This document shows positions 1-9,526 of a DNA stretch of 44,279 nt, piece by piece (within the stretch, counting starts at the first letter, position 1; each line of letters begins with the position of its first letter). This DNA comes from Lineus longissimus. Taxonomy: Eukaryota > Nemertea > Pilidiophora > Heteronemertea > Lineidae. The DNA lies in the NCBI RefSeq assembly GCF_910592395.1, contig NW_027020277.1, forward strand, positions 1 through 44,279, read 5' to 3'. The position numbers were made by a program, and so were the translations under genes. The notes below the pieces were generated by a model, which was not told where the DNA came from, made no database searches, and saw nothing but the letters and a program-made list of their open reading frames with translations.

Positions 1-54
1 GGGGGACAAAATGACCCTTTATGAAATCTTTTGGCCAAAAACACATATTTTGGT

Positions 55-92
55 GACCTCGGGGGGAGGGGGCGTTTGCCCCCCCCCCCTCT
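55..92. repeat. G-rich/C-rich hairpin
   Basis: A run of G with one A is followed by GCGTTTGC and then a run of ten C, so the two arms can pair around a short loop. Hairpins of this kind are common near the ends of non-autonomous repeats in invertebrate genomes. The rest of positions 1-220 shows no gene that I can recognise. Confidence 0.4.
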
Positions 93-315
93 GCTACCTA
101 CGCCCCTGCTTTCCCGGGCCTGCTATATACTAGTCTCGTTACTCTAAGCCTCCTCTAAGCCCTGCCCGAAACCATCACTATTGTATTAGGTATAGGCTAT
201 AGATCACTCTGAAACACTAATTACTTGAGAAGTGTTCTGAGCACATTAATATTGGGTTTGCTGCCCGATGTCCAGCTTGTTCCAGGCTTCTGTCTAGGAG
301 TAAGGAGAAAGCGAC

Positions 316-396
316 ACCCCCCAGATCGAGCCAATGACTGTAGAGCACATCCTGGGAAGATGCCCAACGCTTGCAGCGTTGAGGAGGGAGACTTGA
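316..396 (+). pseudogene. scrap of a non-LTR retrotransposon C-terminus
   Basis: One plus-strand frame reads PMTVEHILGRCPTLAALR at about 331-384 and then meets a stop. The pattern of an acidic/Thr pair, H-I-L, one Cys and 'P-x-L-x-x-L/A-R' resembles the Cys/His tail that follows the reverse transcriptase or RNase H in many non-LTR retrotransposons. No upstream RT motifs remain. The reverse-strand open frames over the same stretch have no recognisable content. This is a family resemblance judged by eye, so confidence is low. Confidence 0.3.
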
Positions 397-770
397 CCGG
401 CTGACGAACACCAACTCCGCTTCTGATTACTAGTAAGTCTGGAGAGTCTGTTAGATGGAAATGAACACAAAGAAGAAGAATTTCCAGGCTGAAGGGTCCA
501 AGTAATGAAATGACCACACGATTTAGTTTTAAAGATGTATTTATTAATCAATCAATAGACATCATTTGAATTACAACAATTTTGTTCAGTGGACACATTC
601 GCATATCTATTAATAAAAACCTCCTGATGAGATTTGAACATTTTACACTGTGACTACAATCAATGAATACCACTCTTGACTTTTTAAGTAAAATGACTAT
701 AAAGTTATTACCACAATCCACCCAATATTGAATATTTTAAAGAGGTTTCTTCCAAACTGATCAATAACCC
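397..770. other. no recognisable gene
   Basis: AT-rich sequence between the retrotransposon scrap and the 169-bp tandem array. I see no long open frame and no repeat structure except a sequence related to the tandem unit close to its right end. Confidence 0.5.
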
Positions 771-1446
771 AATCTGTTCAATATTGGGCAAACTGTGTTA
801 ATTACAGAACATTTCATAGTCATTTCACTTGAAATGGTCGAGAGCAGGTTACCTCCACAGCCAGGCACCACCAAGTGAAAACAGCAGTCTATGTGTCCCT
901 GTCCTTATACAATTGATTACTTGAACAAATAAAACTTTGAATCTGTTCAATATTGGGTAAACTGTGTTAATAACAGAACATTTCATAGTCTTTTCTCTTG
1001 AAATGGTCGAAAGCAGGTTACCTCCACAGCCAGGCATCACCAAGTGAAAAAAGCAGTGTATGTGTCCCTGGCCTTATACAATTGATAACTTTGATAAATA
1101 AAACTTTGAATCTGTTCAATATTGGGCAAACTGCCTTAATAATCGAACAATAACAGTCATTTCTCTTGAAATGGTCGAGAGCAGGTTACCTCCACAGCCA
1201 GGCACCACCAAGTGAAAAAAGCAGTGTATGTGTCCCTGGCCTTATACAATTGATAACTTTGATAAATAAAACTTTGAATCTGTTCAATATTGGGCAAACT
1301 GCCTTAATAATCGAACAATAACATAGTCATTTCTCTTCAAATGGTCGAGAGCAGGTTACCTCCACAGCCAGGCACCACCAAGTGAAAAAAACATTGTATG
1401 TCTCCCTGGCCTTATACATTTGATTACTTGAACAAATAAAACTTTG
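771..1446. repeat. 169-bp tandem repeat, four copies plus a partial fifth
   Basis: The phrase AATCTGTTCAATATTGGG recurs at 771, 940, 1109 and 1277, and a partial copy starts near 1447, giving a period of 168-170 bp. Every unit also carries GGTTACCTCCACAGCCAGGC and ends in AATAAAACTTTGA. Copies differ by a few substitutions. No conserved open frame runs through the units. It is a short satellite or the internal tandem block of a non-autonomous transposon. I found no hammerhead core in it. Confidence 0.85.
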
Positions 1447-1657
1447 AGTCTGTTCAATATACTACTATCACTATGCCATGATTGGGCACTGCCACTGCAT
1501 TTCAGGCATTAGCTACGCGAAATACGGATACGCCATATTAAGTTAATATTTTCCTCAACTTCAATGCGCCTGCGTTACCGGAAGTGATCAAAACGGAAAC
1601 GGAATAGATCCAAACGGAGCATGCGCATCCGTGGTGCCTGGTCAGAGAGGTTCCTAG

Positions 1658-2158
1658 TTGTGGAGGTGGTGCCCAGCCAGAGAGGTAGACTGGCGAACCC
1701 TGATCGAATTAACGGACCTGAGAAAGTCAGCCGATGCGAGACAACCATATTACACCAGAGCGGGAGCACCAGGCCGAAATCGTCGTGATGCAAATGCTCA
1801 AGTCATTTGTTACTATTGTGGTAAGCCTGGACACTTTCAGAGGGACTGCATCGTGAAACGGCGGGATGAAGAGAGAGCAGATGGACAGCGGTATCCTCCA
1901 ACTGCACCACCCGATAGGTAGCGGTACCCTCCAAATGCACCACTCGATAGGCAGCGGTATCCTTCAAATGGACCACCACCCCTGTCCAATTACCCAGGAC
2001 GACAGGATGGACCGCCCCGACCAGCAAATCAACAATAGCCACTACCGAAACCGAACCAGCCTGACGTCAAGGAAAAGAAGCCGAAACAAAAGGGGAAAAG
2101 AAGAACAGCAACAAGAAAGTCTTTTCAAATAAACTTCACAGGGGGGCCGACAATTCAG
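1658..2158 (+). pseudogene. gag: Gypsy gag C-terminus with CCHC zinc knuckle
   Basis: The frame holds one canonical zinc knuckle, CYYCGKPGHFQRDC (Cx2Cx4Hx4C), the nucleocapsid module that packages element RNA. After it comes a 33-bp minisatellite of three units starting at 1888, 1921 and 1954, which codes for a proline-rich Arg-Tyr-Pro-Pro repeat. Two in-frame stops, TAG at 1919-1921 and TAG at 2036-2038, break it. The same frame then runs on into the protease. The start at 1658 is only the edge of the open frame; the true N-terminal two thirds of Gag is absent. Confidence 0.7.
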
Positions 2159-2460
2159 ATGAAATGTGATGATGTAACAATTTCTACGCTAGTGGATACT
2201 GGGGCTTCAATTAGTGTCATTGATTATGATTATTTTATGAAAATGTTACCACAGGAGAAATATCCGATTTTCCCAAGTTCTTACGGGGATAGTATTTGCT
2301 GTGCCGATGGGAATCATATGCAAATTATGGGCATAGTCACAATGAACATTGGTATTGGCAACAGGAAGTCAGTCACAATTGCCATGTCATCAAAGGACTT
2401 GCCCATACCCTCATTTTGGGTTTGGATTTTATCCACAAACAGGAGGCCATCATAAATGCT
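2159..2460 (+). pseudogene. pro: Gypsy aspartic protease (retropepsin), frameshifted
   Basis: The catalytic motif LVDTGASISVID is clear at about residues 11-22 of this frame. The protease matures Gag and Pol as a dimer, each subunit giving one Asp. The second conserved block, LILGLDF, lies in a different frame (the one used by RT), so the reading frame changes near 2400-2415, in the TTGCCCATACCC stretch. It directly continues the gag frame upstream and abuts RT downstream, as in other Gypsy elements. Broken as it stands. Confidence 0.75.
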
Positions 2461-3900
2461 AGGACCAGGGAAGTGACATTCAAAGACTTGGGTACTATAT
2501 CTATGGATTCGGCTGCACAGTTCAATGTGCAGGCCAGTGTGGCCTGTCGAGATAATGTAACTATCCCAGCATTATCGGAAGCGATTATACGAGGGAAAAT
2601 AAAGTTTACAGATCGAATTGAAGGGCAGGCATGTACTATCCAACCGAAGCAAAGATTGGGGAATCGATATAGATTAATGGGAGCACACAGTATAGCGTAT
2701 ATTCAGAAGGGAATAGTCCCCCTTCGTGTTCTCAACCCTGCCCCATTCCCTGTCACATTACGGCGAGGAGCGGAAGTGGCTAGCGCATCCTCCATAGACT
2801 TAAATCAATCGGCATATGAATGCAATTTCATTTCTATGACAAAGGAGGGTATTGCCGTTGAGGACATAGGTATATCTTTTGAAGAACAACGATGTCAGAT
2901 CGAGGAGGGTTCATTAAATGAAACAGAGCGGAAGGAATTGGATAAATTGTTGGAGGAATATAAGGACGTATTCGCTGAGGACCTTGCCGAGTTAGGAAAA
3001 GCCAAAAACTTTGAATGTGAGATTGAAACAGAACCAGGAACAGTAGTCCGTCAACGACCTTATAGAGTTCCCATGGCCTTACGAGATGTAATGGATCAAC
3101 AAATTCAAAAGTTGCACCAGGCTGGGATTATTCAGAAATCAACTTCAAATTGGTCTTCCCCCGCTCTTTTGGTACCAAAACCAAAGGGGCATCGTCTCGT
3201 AATAGACTACCGAAATGTCAACAAATTAGTCCGATGCGATTCCCACCCCCTCCCCGTAGCAAATGAACAGTTGTTTAGCTGTGGGCCCGCCAGCCTCTTC
3301 TCCTCCATGGACTTACAGCAGGGATATTTTCAACTTAGGTTATCGCCAGCTTCAGCTCGAAAACTTGCATTTGTGGTCCCAAACGGATTGTGGGAGTTTA
3401 CCAGGCTTCCAATGGGTTTAGTATCGGCACCCTCGATTTTCCAACGCTTCATGAATCAAACTCTCATGGATTTACCGAACGTTTTAGTGTACTTGGATGA
3501 TATTATTGCGTTTTCCAGAAATTGGGCTGAGCACAAGGAGCATCTTCAAGGTATCTTTGAGCGACTGAGGGCGGCTGGTTTGCGTCTCAAACCAAGCAAG
3601 TGCCATTTCGCTCAAACTCAATTGAAGTTCTTAGGGCATAAACTGACTCGTGAAGGAGTAAAAGCTGATGACGAAAAACTCAAGGCCGTAAAGGATTATC
3701 CCCGCCCGACAAACGTAACTCAGGTAAGGGCTTTCTTAGGACTCGCAAATTACTACCGAAAAATGGTTAAGGGATTTAGTATCCTAGCCAGGCCAATAGT
3801 AAACCTTACCAGGAAGGAAGTGAAGTTTCAATGGACAGCCGAGTGCGAAGAAGCATTCAACAATCTCAAAAATGCTTTAACCTCGGACCATGTTGTATAA
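2410..3900 (+). pseudogene. pol: Gypsy reverse transcriptase domain, ends at in-frame stop
   Basis: This frame is open from 2296 but is protease/RT-like only from about 2410. RT motifs appear in order: LVIDYRNVNKL, SSMDLQQGYFQLRL, LPMGLVSAPSIFQRFM, the catalytic LVYLDDIIAFS (YLDD at 3490-3501) and FLGHKLTREGVK. It copies element RNA into DNA. The frame is stopped by TAA at 3898-3900, between the RT thumb/connection and RNase H; the sequence continues in the same frame on the other side, so this is a single nonsense codon. The RT domain itself looks complete. Confidence 0.85.
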
Positions 3901-4800
3901 GCTTATCCTGATTTGAAGAAGGAAATGACAGTTCATTGCGATGCATCAAATTTTGCTGTCGGTTACACTCTGGTCCAAAAGGATGCTGACGGCAAGGAAC
4001 GGGTAATAAGTTATGGCGGTCGAGATTTAACCCGTTCAGAGAAGAACTACTCCGCCGGGGAGCGCGAACTTTTGGCAGTAGTTTGCGCTTTGAAGTTTTT
4101 CAAGTTCTATCTCTATGGGCGAAAATTTCATGTGGAAACTGACCATAGCTCCCTTCAGTGGATCCTGAAACAAGACACTGATGGACTCCTGACCGGACGA
4201 CTGGCAAGGTGGGCCTTAATATTGCAAAGTTACCAATTCACCATTTCTCACAAAAGTGGGAAGTCCAACGGCGATGCGGACGCTTTATCCAGGCGCACGT
4301 ATGATGTACACACGTTACAGTGGGAGACTGTGGACATTAAAACATTACAAAGCGAAGAGCCAGACATCAGAGCCTTCAAGGACTACTGCCAAACTAAGAC
4401 ATTACCGCAAAGTGACAAACTTGCACGACAGATCCTTTTATCCGCTGATAAGTTCACTATCAACAAGAACGGAGTGTTGGTGTTCCTAGCAACCATTAAG
4501 AGAGGACAGCATCAAACTCTACATGAGGCCATCGTGCTTCCAACGGCACTCAGAGTGAAGTCCAACATGAATTCCATGAGGCACCTTTTGCTGGGCATGT
4601 CAGTGCTGATAGAACTTACCTCAAACTGAAGGAGCGTTTTATTGGCCGCAAATGTATACGGATACCAGAGAGTATGTAAAGACCTGTGTGGATTGTCAAA
4701 TTCGGGCAGCATCTAAGGAAGTCGTAAAGGCACCCTTGCAACCGTTACCACTGGTTCCCATCTTCTCTAGATGGTCGGTAGATGTTGTAGGCCCCTTGCC
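3901..4800 (+). pseudogene. pol: Gypsy RNase H and integrase zinc-binding region, frameshifted
   Basis: In the same frame as RT, RNase H begins with TVHCDASNFAVGYTLVQ and continues through ETDHSSLQWI and SGKSNGDADALSRR, typical of Ty3 RNase H. The open frame ends at 4629. The integrase HHCC zinc finger is visible only by changing frame near 4555 and again near 4640: two His residues in the first piece, then C-V-D-C-Q near 4680-4700. The first catalytic Asp block of the integrase core (W-S-V-D-V-V-G-P) lies at about 4770-4797, just before a MITE. Confidence 0.75.
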
Positions 4801-4802
4801 TA

Positions 4803-5382
4803 AAGCTGTGTTCACACTAGCGTTTTAATACGAATTGAATACGAATTAAAACCTGAATTCGTATTAACTGTTCAGACTGAAATCGTTTTGGAATGATGCC
4901 AAATCGGTTTATCGAAAACGGTTCCAGCACCGTATTGAATTCGCATCAGAATTCGGATCGCCCGATACGCATTCGGTGTGAACAACTCAATGCGCATTAA
5001 CAAGGCTGCCCTCCTGTGCGCATGCGCATTATGTTATTTCCGTTCTAGCACATGGAGAACGCATGATCTGTCATTTCGTTGTCAATAGTGCATGTAGTGT
5101 CAGATTTCTTCCGTTTGTCAGCTTTGCCGGCGTTGCTGTTCCTCATCTTGTTGGACATGTTGGACATCCATCTCCATGTTGCTGTTGTAGTAGCGACATT
5201 TGCGCCTCCTGATCAGGAGAGTCGATTCGTTCTCCTAATGGCCAATAGGCGGCGATACCGGTTAATGCGCATTGGCATGTTGTGTGTGAACACCCCAATT
5301 AATGCGAATTAACATTGATTCGTATTCCGGGGCACGTATTCCGGAATGCGCATTCAATACGTATTCAGTGTGAACGCAGCTT
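4803..5382. mobile_element. 580-bp MITE inside the integrase gene
   Basis: Terminal inverted repeats AAAGCTGTGTTCACACT (4803-4819) and, on the other strand, AAAGCTGCGTTCACACT (5366-5382) match at 16 of 17 positions. TA flanks both ends (4801-4802 and 5383-5384), consistent with a 2-bp TA target duplication. Inside the ends are many short motifs of the type GAATACGAATT, ATTCGTATT and GAATGCGCATTC, in both orientations, as is usual for sub-terminal transposase binding sites. Integrase coding resumes right after it. A 77-codon frame inside shows no domain. It is non-autonomous; a Tc1/mariner-like or other TA-targeting superfamily is possible, but I cannot assign it. Confidence 0.85.
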
Positions 5383-5384
5383 TA

Positions 5385-6231
5385 GACACCTCGCAACAAC
5401 CGCTACCTTATAACTTTCATCGACCATTTCAGTGGCTGGCCAGAGGCATTCCCGGCTGCTGATATGAAGGCCACTACCATTGCTACATTTCTGGTGGATG
5501 AAATATTTGCGCGGTTTGGAAGTTTTGAGGCCATTCTATCAGATCGAGGAGCTCAGTTTTTAGGAAAACTATACCAAGAAACTGTACGGATTCTTGGGGC
5601 TCGAACACTCCTAACCTCAGGATACCGGCCACAGACAAATGGGAAGTTAGAACGCTTTCATCGCTCACTTGGTACTGCCTTAGAAAAGACAGTGTCTGAC
5701 AAATCTCAGACATCATGGGATCTGCTAGTGCCAGGAGCATTGTTTGCCTTGCGGACTTCTACCAGTTCAAACACCACAGGATTAAGTGCCTATGAACTTG
5801 TTTATGGACGTCTGCCAAAGTTGCCCATTGAGTCCTCCATTCAAACAGAGGAGACTGATCAGCGCACATATTCGGACTATTATGAAACACTCGTTGCTAA
5901 GCTGGACTTGACGCATCAGGCTACCCATGATAACTTAGTGGCCAGTAGGGCCAAAATGAAAAAGCAGGCTGATAAGTCTTCTAAACCTAAGGAATTTAAT
6001 GTGGGCCAGTTCGTTTGGTTATATTATCCAGTACGAAAAGTGGGTCAAAGTGCCAAGTTAACCCAGAAGTGGCAAGGACCGTTTCAAGTGATTGAGCGGA
6101 TTGGGGAGGTTAACTAGAGAATCCGGTCTCTTCACAACAAACCGGTGTCAAAATTAGTGCATGTCAATCGGTTGCGGACCGCATACTATACTGACCAACG
6201 GCCCCAGACGACTCCCACAGCAGCTCCTTGA
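5385..6231 (+). pseudogene. pol: Gypsy integrase catalytic core and C-terminus
   Basis: Coding resumes after the MITE with an ITFIDHFSGWPEAFP block, then the second catalytic Asp in AILSDRGAQFLGKL and the catalytic Glu in NGKLERFHRSLGTAL, completing the DDE triad begun before the MITE. Downstream is an SH3-like C-terminal segment (GQFVWLYYPV, QKWQGPFQVIERIG). TAG at 6115-6117 interrupts the frame; the same frame then runs on to 6231 and overlaps the start of the env-frame ORF. The enzyme would insert the DNA copy into the host chromosome. With the MITE and the stops it cannot be made intact. Confidence 0.85.
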
Positions 6232-8500
6232 GGATGAACTGTTGGACACTATACCGCTAAATGAACTCCCGCAACCCGCTGCACAGAGGCCTGCGGCTAC
6301 CACTGTGGCACCTCGACAGACCAATGAAACGCACGTCGTACCTGAGGTGGGGAATGCATCTCCTCCTCTGATTGACAATGCTACGATATCACCATCCCGG
6401 GTTGAATACAATCAGGACCAGTATCGTACACGGTCTGGTAGACTGGTTCGCCCCCCGCGGATAAACATTAGCGGATATTCTATGTCAACTGTGTACCCTT
6501 TTAAAATGACTATTGTCCGTTATTATTACAGGGTGATGCGACCAATGTGGACCTGCCTTCTCTTATTACTGATGCTGTCCTTTGGTGATGCCACGGAGCA
6601 CAATATCTTGCGTGTTCCCTATGGGGTCATGTTTCAAGCCATGGGCAGTACGGCCTTGACGGATAGTTATTGGACGCACAGTTATGCTATCAATTACTTG
6701 TCATTCGATGATTTGGATTATCGTATGCGTAAACCGGATTGTGATGATGGCAGAGATGGTTACTGCTCTGTCATCGCAAAGACTATTCAAACAATACGGG
6801 AGGAACGGGAAACTACAGTCAAACGGATTAAACACATGCAACAACTGGTGAAGGAATTACTACCGCCACCAGTACGAACCACAGATGAGGCGAACACCAG
6901 CCGCAGGAGGAAACGGGGACTGATCAACATCATCGGGGATATCTCTTCCGCGTTGTTCGGGACAGTTTCACAGTCTCAGCTGGACCAGGTAGTAGCTCAT
7001 CTGCAGAAATTAAGCCAGCAAGGGTCTCAAAATACAAATGAACTGGTTAAATTGAAACACGATCTATCTTCCATAATGAATGTTACTGATCAACGTATTC
7101 AACAAGCTTTCAATCTGATTCAATTGAATCGCAATACGATTAAACGGTTTGCTCCCCTGATGGCTGGATTGATGCAAAATGAGACACGAACAGAGGCAGC
7201 AGTACTTAGTACCCTAGGGCTGGTAAGAAACGTATTCCAGACGACTAACGCGTTTTTAGCATTGGAAATGCAAGTTCAGTCGTGGGTCCGTGCAGCTACC
7301 ACACTCTTGGCCGGACGCTTACCGGTCGAACTGGTTCCTGTACCAGTTGTTCAAGGTACCCTTGATAACGTAACAAGATACCTGTACGAACATCATCCTG
7401 GATACGTCCTTACCCACCCTAAGGCGAATTATTATTATCAGGTCAGAAATGTCGTTTTCACACAAACAGCTTCTAATATTTTAATTACCATTCAACTTCC
7501 AATTGAGAAAATTCGGTCACATTTTCGGTTATACTCTGTGGTATCCTTGCCGGTGGCTATGAATGGTACGGTAACCAACTCTACTCAAATCATGGGTATT
7601 GACCCGTATTTTGGTATAACTGCTGATAAAGAGCACTATGTTTCCATTTCCCAGCAGGCTTTTCAATCATGTGTGGGTGAAGGGATCCTTGTTTGTGCCG
7701 CTAAGATGGCCATTGTACCTCGTTCCCAAAAGTCATGCCTAGCAGCACTATTTTTCGGTTACGATGATGAAATAATGAAGTTGTGTCAGATTGTTTATCA
7801 ACCTCGGGCTCTTGCCAATGTATTTCATGCCCTCGGCGACAATTCATATTTTGCCAGCAGTATTGACGAATATTGGGAGGTTGAGTGCGAAGGTAGGCCA
7901 GTTTTTCGCACCCCGGCCTGCCGAACCTGTGTTGTCCGTCCTCAGTGCGGTTGTGCCCTGAAATCATCATCCAACTTGCTACCATCTATTAATGGAGTAG
8001 TCACCTACAATACCATTAATGCTCCAGTGTATATGTTACTTTCCGGGCCCTTGCAGCTTAAACCGCTTGATACTAGGCATATTTACCATGGCCAGGTTCA
8101 TATCAAGCTTCCTGATATTGACTTGCATGAGGGTAACTGGAGTAACATCATGACACTGCATAAGGATAGCGCTCGTGATTTCCGTGCTATTGCAGCATCT
8201 ATGGCGACTAAGACAAAGATGTATGACTCTACGGCTGACTGGGTGGATGATAATTTCTATGGCAAGAGTTTCCTGTCTTCCCCCATCTTTCCACCGGTAA
8301 TATTAGTTGTCGCTCTGATCCATTTTGGGATCGTCGTATATCTTTGCGTACGAGTACGGAAGTTAGCTCTTTTGGTTTTGATGGCGCGTGTTCCACAGGT
8401 TGCGTCATCGTCCCTCCACTGGGAGGTGGTTAACAAAACTATTACATTGGATTTGACAGGCCAGGCGAAAGTCCTTGGCAATTTAGAACCATGGTTTTAG
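6161..8500 (+). CDS. env: envelope fusion protein of the errantivirus-like Gypsy (F-type)
   Basis: The open frame has 779 codons. Residues 1 to about 115 look like the integrase tail of Gypsy elements (RTRSGRLVRPPR), so translation of Env more likely begins at the ATG at 6536, which opens a signal peptide with a leucine-rich core (about residues 130-143). A furin-type site RRRKR at about residues 248-252 (6902-6916) is followed by a glycine/isoleucine-rich putative fusion peptide and a heptad-rich segment. A transmembrane helix lies at about 711-731 with a short tail. Cysteines cluster at about 560-620. This layout matches baculovirus F-like proteins captured by errantiviruses, which fuse membranes. 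It is the only unbroken gene of the element. Confidence 0.8.
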   Translation: MSIGCGPHTILTNGPRRLPQQLLEDELLDTIPLNELPQPAAQRPAATTVAPRQTNETHVVPEVGNASPPLIDNATISPSRVEYNQDQYRTRSGRLVRPPRINISGYSMSTVYPFKMTIVRYYYRVMRPMWTCLLLLLMLSFGDATEHNILRVPYGVMFQAMGSTALTDSYWTHSYAINYLSFDDLDYRMRKPDCDDGRDGYCSVIAKTIQTIREERETTVKRIKHMQQLVKELLPPPVRTTDEANTSRRRKRGLINIIGDISSALFGTVSQSQLDQVVAHLQKLSQQGSQNTNELVKLKHDLSSIMNVTDQRIQQAFNLIQLNRNTIKRFAPLMAGLMQNETRTEAAVLSTLGLVRNVFQTTNAFLALEMQVQSWVRAATTLLAGRLPVELVPVPVVQGTLDNVTRYLYEHHPGYVLTHPKANYYYQVRNVVFTQTASNILITIQLPIEKIRSHFRLYSVVSLPVAMNGTVTNSTQIMGIDPYFGITADKEHYVSISQQAFQSCVGEGILVCAAKMAIVPRSQKSCLAALFFGYDDEIMKLCQIVYQPRALANVFHALGDNSYFASSIDEYWEVECEGRPVFRTPACRTCVVRPQCGCALKSSSNLLPSINGVVTYNTINAPVYMLLSGPLQLKPLDTRHIYHGQVHIKLPDIDLHEGNWSNIMTLHKDSARDFRAIAASMATKTKMYDSTADWVDDNFYGKSFLSSPIFPPVILVVALIHFGIVVYLCVRVRKLALLVLMARVPQVASSSLHWEVVNKTITLDLTGQAKVLGNLEPWF
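6515..6530 (+). promoter_or_regulatory. candidate 3' splice site for an env mRNA
   Basis: A pyrimidine-leaning stretch ending in TTATTATTACAG lies just before the ATG at 6536 that opens the predicted Env signal peptide. Errantivirus env is made from a spliced RNA, so an acceptor here would remove the pol tail and place this ATG first. No donor can be identified because the 5' end of the element is lost. Confidence 0.35.
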
Positions 8501-8875
8501 AACCATTGATGATACTGTACGTATGTTGTTATCTGTCAAATCTGGCTCGAGGTGTGTTACTATTCCACTGGGACATCTTCCGTTCCATTATTATAATGAA
8601 GCGCAGCAAATGGCACAGTTGACCGTTGTCACGCTTCGGTACACGTGCGGATTTGTTCACGTTCTTGTGGCTTACAAGGAGTCATGCTTGACGGCCCATC
8701 TTCGCGAGAAGTTTTGGATGCTTGCTATTCTGTTTGCAAGCATATTAAGAATGTTTTTCTTAACGCATTGACCTGAAAGTCAGGTAGCGGTGTGGTATTA
8801 GTGTGTCTAATCAACAACAGATTCTTTCCCAGAGGCAGCGATTGGGGTCAATCGCTAGGTGACGAGGGGGATATA
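8501..8875 (+). other. 3' untranslated region of the Gypsy element with polypurine tract
   Basis: No convincing gene; an 82-codon frame at 8523-8771 has no recognisable domain. GACGAGGGGG at 8861-8870 lies a few bases before the LTR and fits a polypurine tract, the primer for plus-strand synthesis. Confidence 0.55.
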
Positions 8876-9524
8876 TGTGAGAAGGATGGATAAAGTTGTT
8901 TAAAGGTTATAATCTCAGTTCACCTTAGAGTTAGCATTTGTAACAGATCTCGGTCACACAGCGGCTCTTCAAAGGAATGAAATGATTATTTAAGGTATAC
9001 GTATTTAGAAATTGGAAGTAAACAACAGTGTTGTTCAAGGGAATAAAATGATTACTTAAAATGCATGTTCAAAAATTAAAGATAAACAATTTAGGAGAAA
9101 CTTGGCCGAAGTGTTGTAGTGACCAAACTAAAGTAAACCACTGGTCAAACTAAACCAACACATTGTATACTTTTTGGTTTGGAATTATTTATGATACGTG
9201 AGGTTATCAAGTTGGTTCTTTTCATTCAGAGGGAGGCGATGTTGATTCACACGCCAAATGATGCAAGATGACGGATCATACACCAAGCTAACCCCGTATC
9301 ATGGGACCGCTTCGTCACTCGTATCAGGTGGTAAATGTCACCATCGCCTTAGTAACATGTAACAAACATATGAAGTGTATAAAAGTTGGGAGATCCGTTC
9401 CCTCAGGGAGAACCCAGCAAGTAAGAACAGAGGCTGTACTATAAGATCTATGGGAGAAATAAAGAGCAGAAACTTGGAATAATTGTTGAAGTCATTGAAG
9501 TCCCCCCCAAGGCAGAGCCTTACA
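8876..9524 (+). repeat. 3' LTR of the Gypsy element
   Basis: Begins TGTGAGAAGG after the polypurine tract and ends CCTTACA, giving TG...CA ends and about 649 bp. A TATA box (GTATAAAAG, about 9377-9385) and an AATAAA signal (about 9457-9462) sit in the expected order. The 5' partner is missing from the window, so the ends come from these signals rather than from a pair alignment. Confidence 0.65.
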
Positions 9525-9526
9525 AC

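Larger units (their letters stand above)
1650..9524 (+). mobile_element. 5'-truncated Gypsy (Ty3) element with env-like ORF, errantivirus-like
   Basis: The order is gag zinc knuckle, protease, reverse transcriptase, RNase H, integrase, envelope and 3' LTR, which is the layout of Metaviridae that gained an env gene. The 5' LTR and most of gag are missing; recognisable coding begins near 1680. Gag-pol carries two stops in the gag/protease frame, a frame change in the protease, a stop between RT and RNase H, two frame changes in the integrase zinc region, a MITE at 4803-5382 and a stop at 6115. The env frame is unbroken. The 3' LTR ends exactly where sequence of a BEL element begins, which suggests that this Gypsy had integrated into that BEL copy. 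Confidence 0.85.

Noticed and set aside
771-1446. Hammerhead ribozyme in the 169-bp repeats or near CTGATGAG at about 625
   Set aside because: No matching GAAA core and stems were found within the units or close by.
5079-5312. 77-codon ORF inside the MITE
   Set aside because: No transposase motif; a chance frame in a non-autonomous element.
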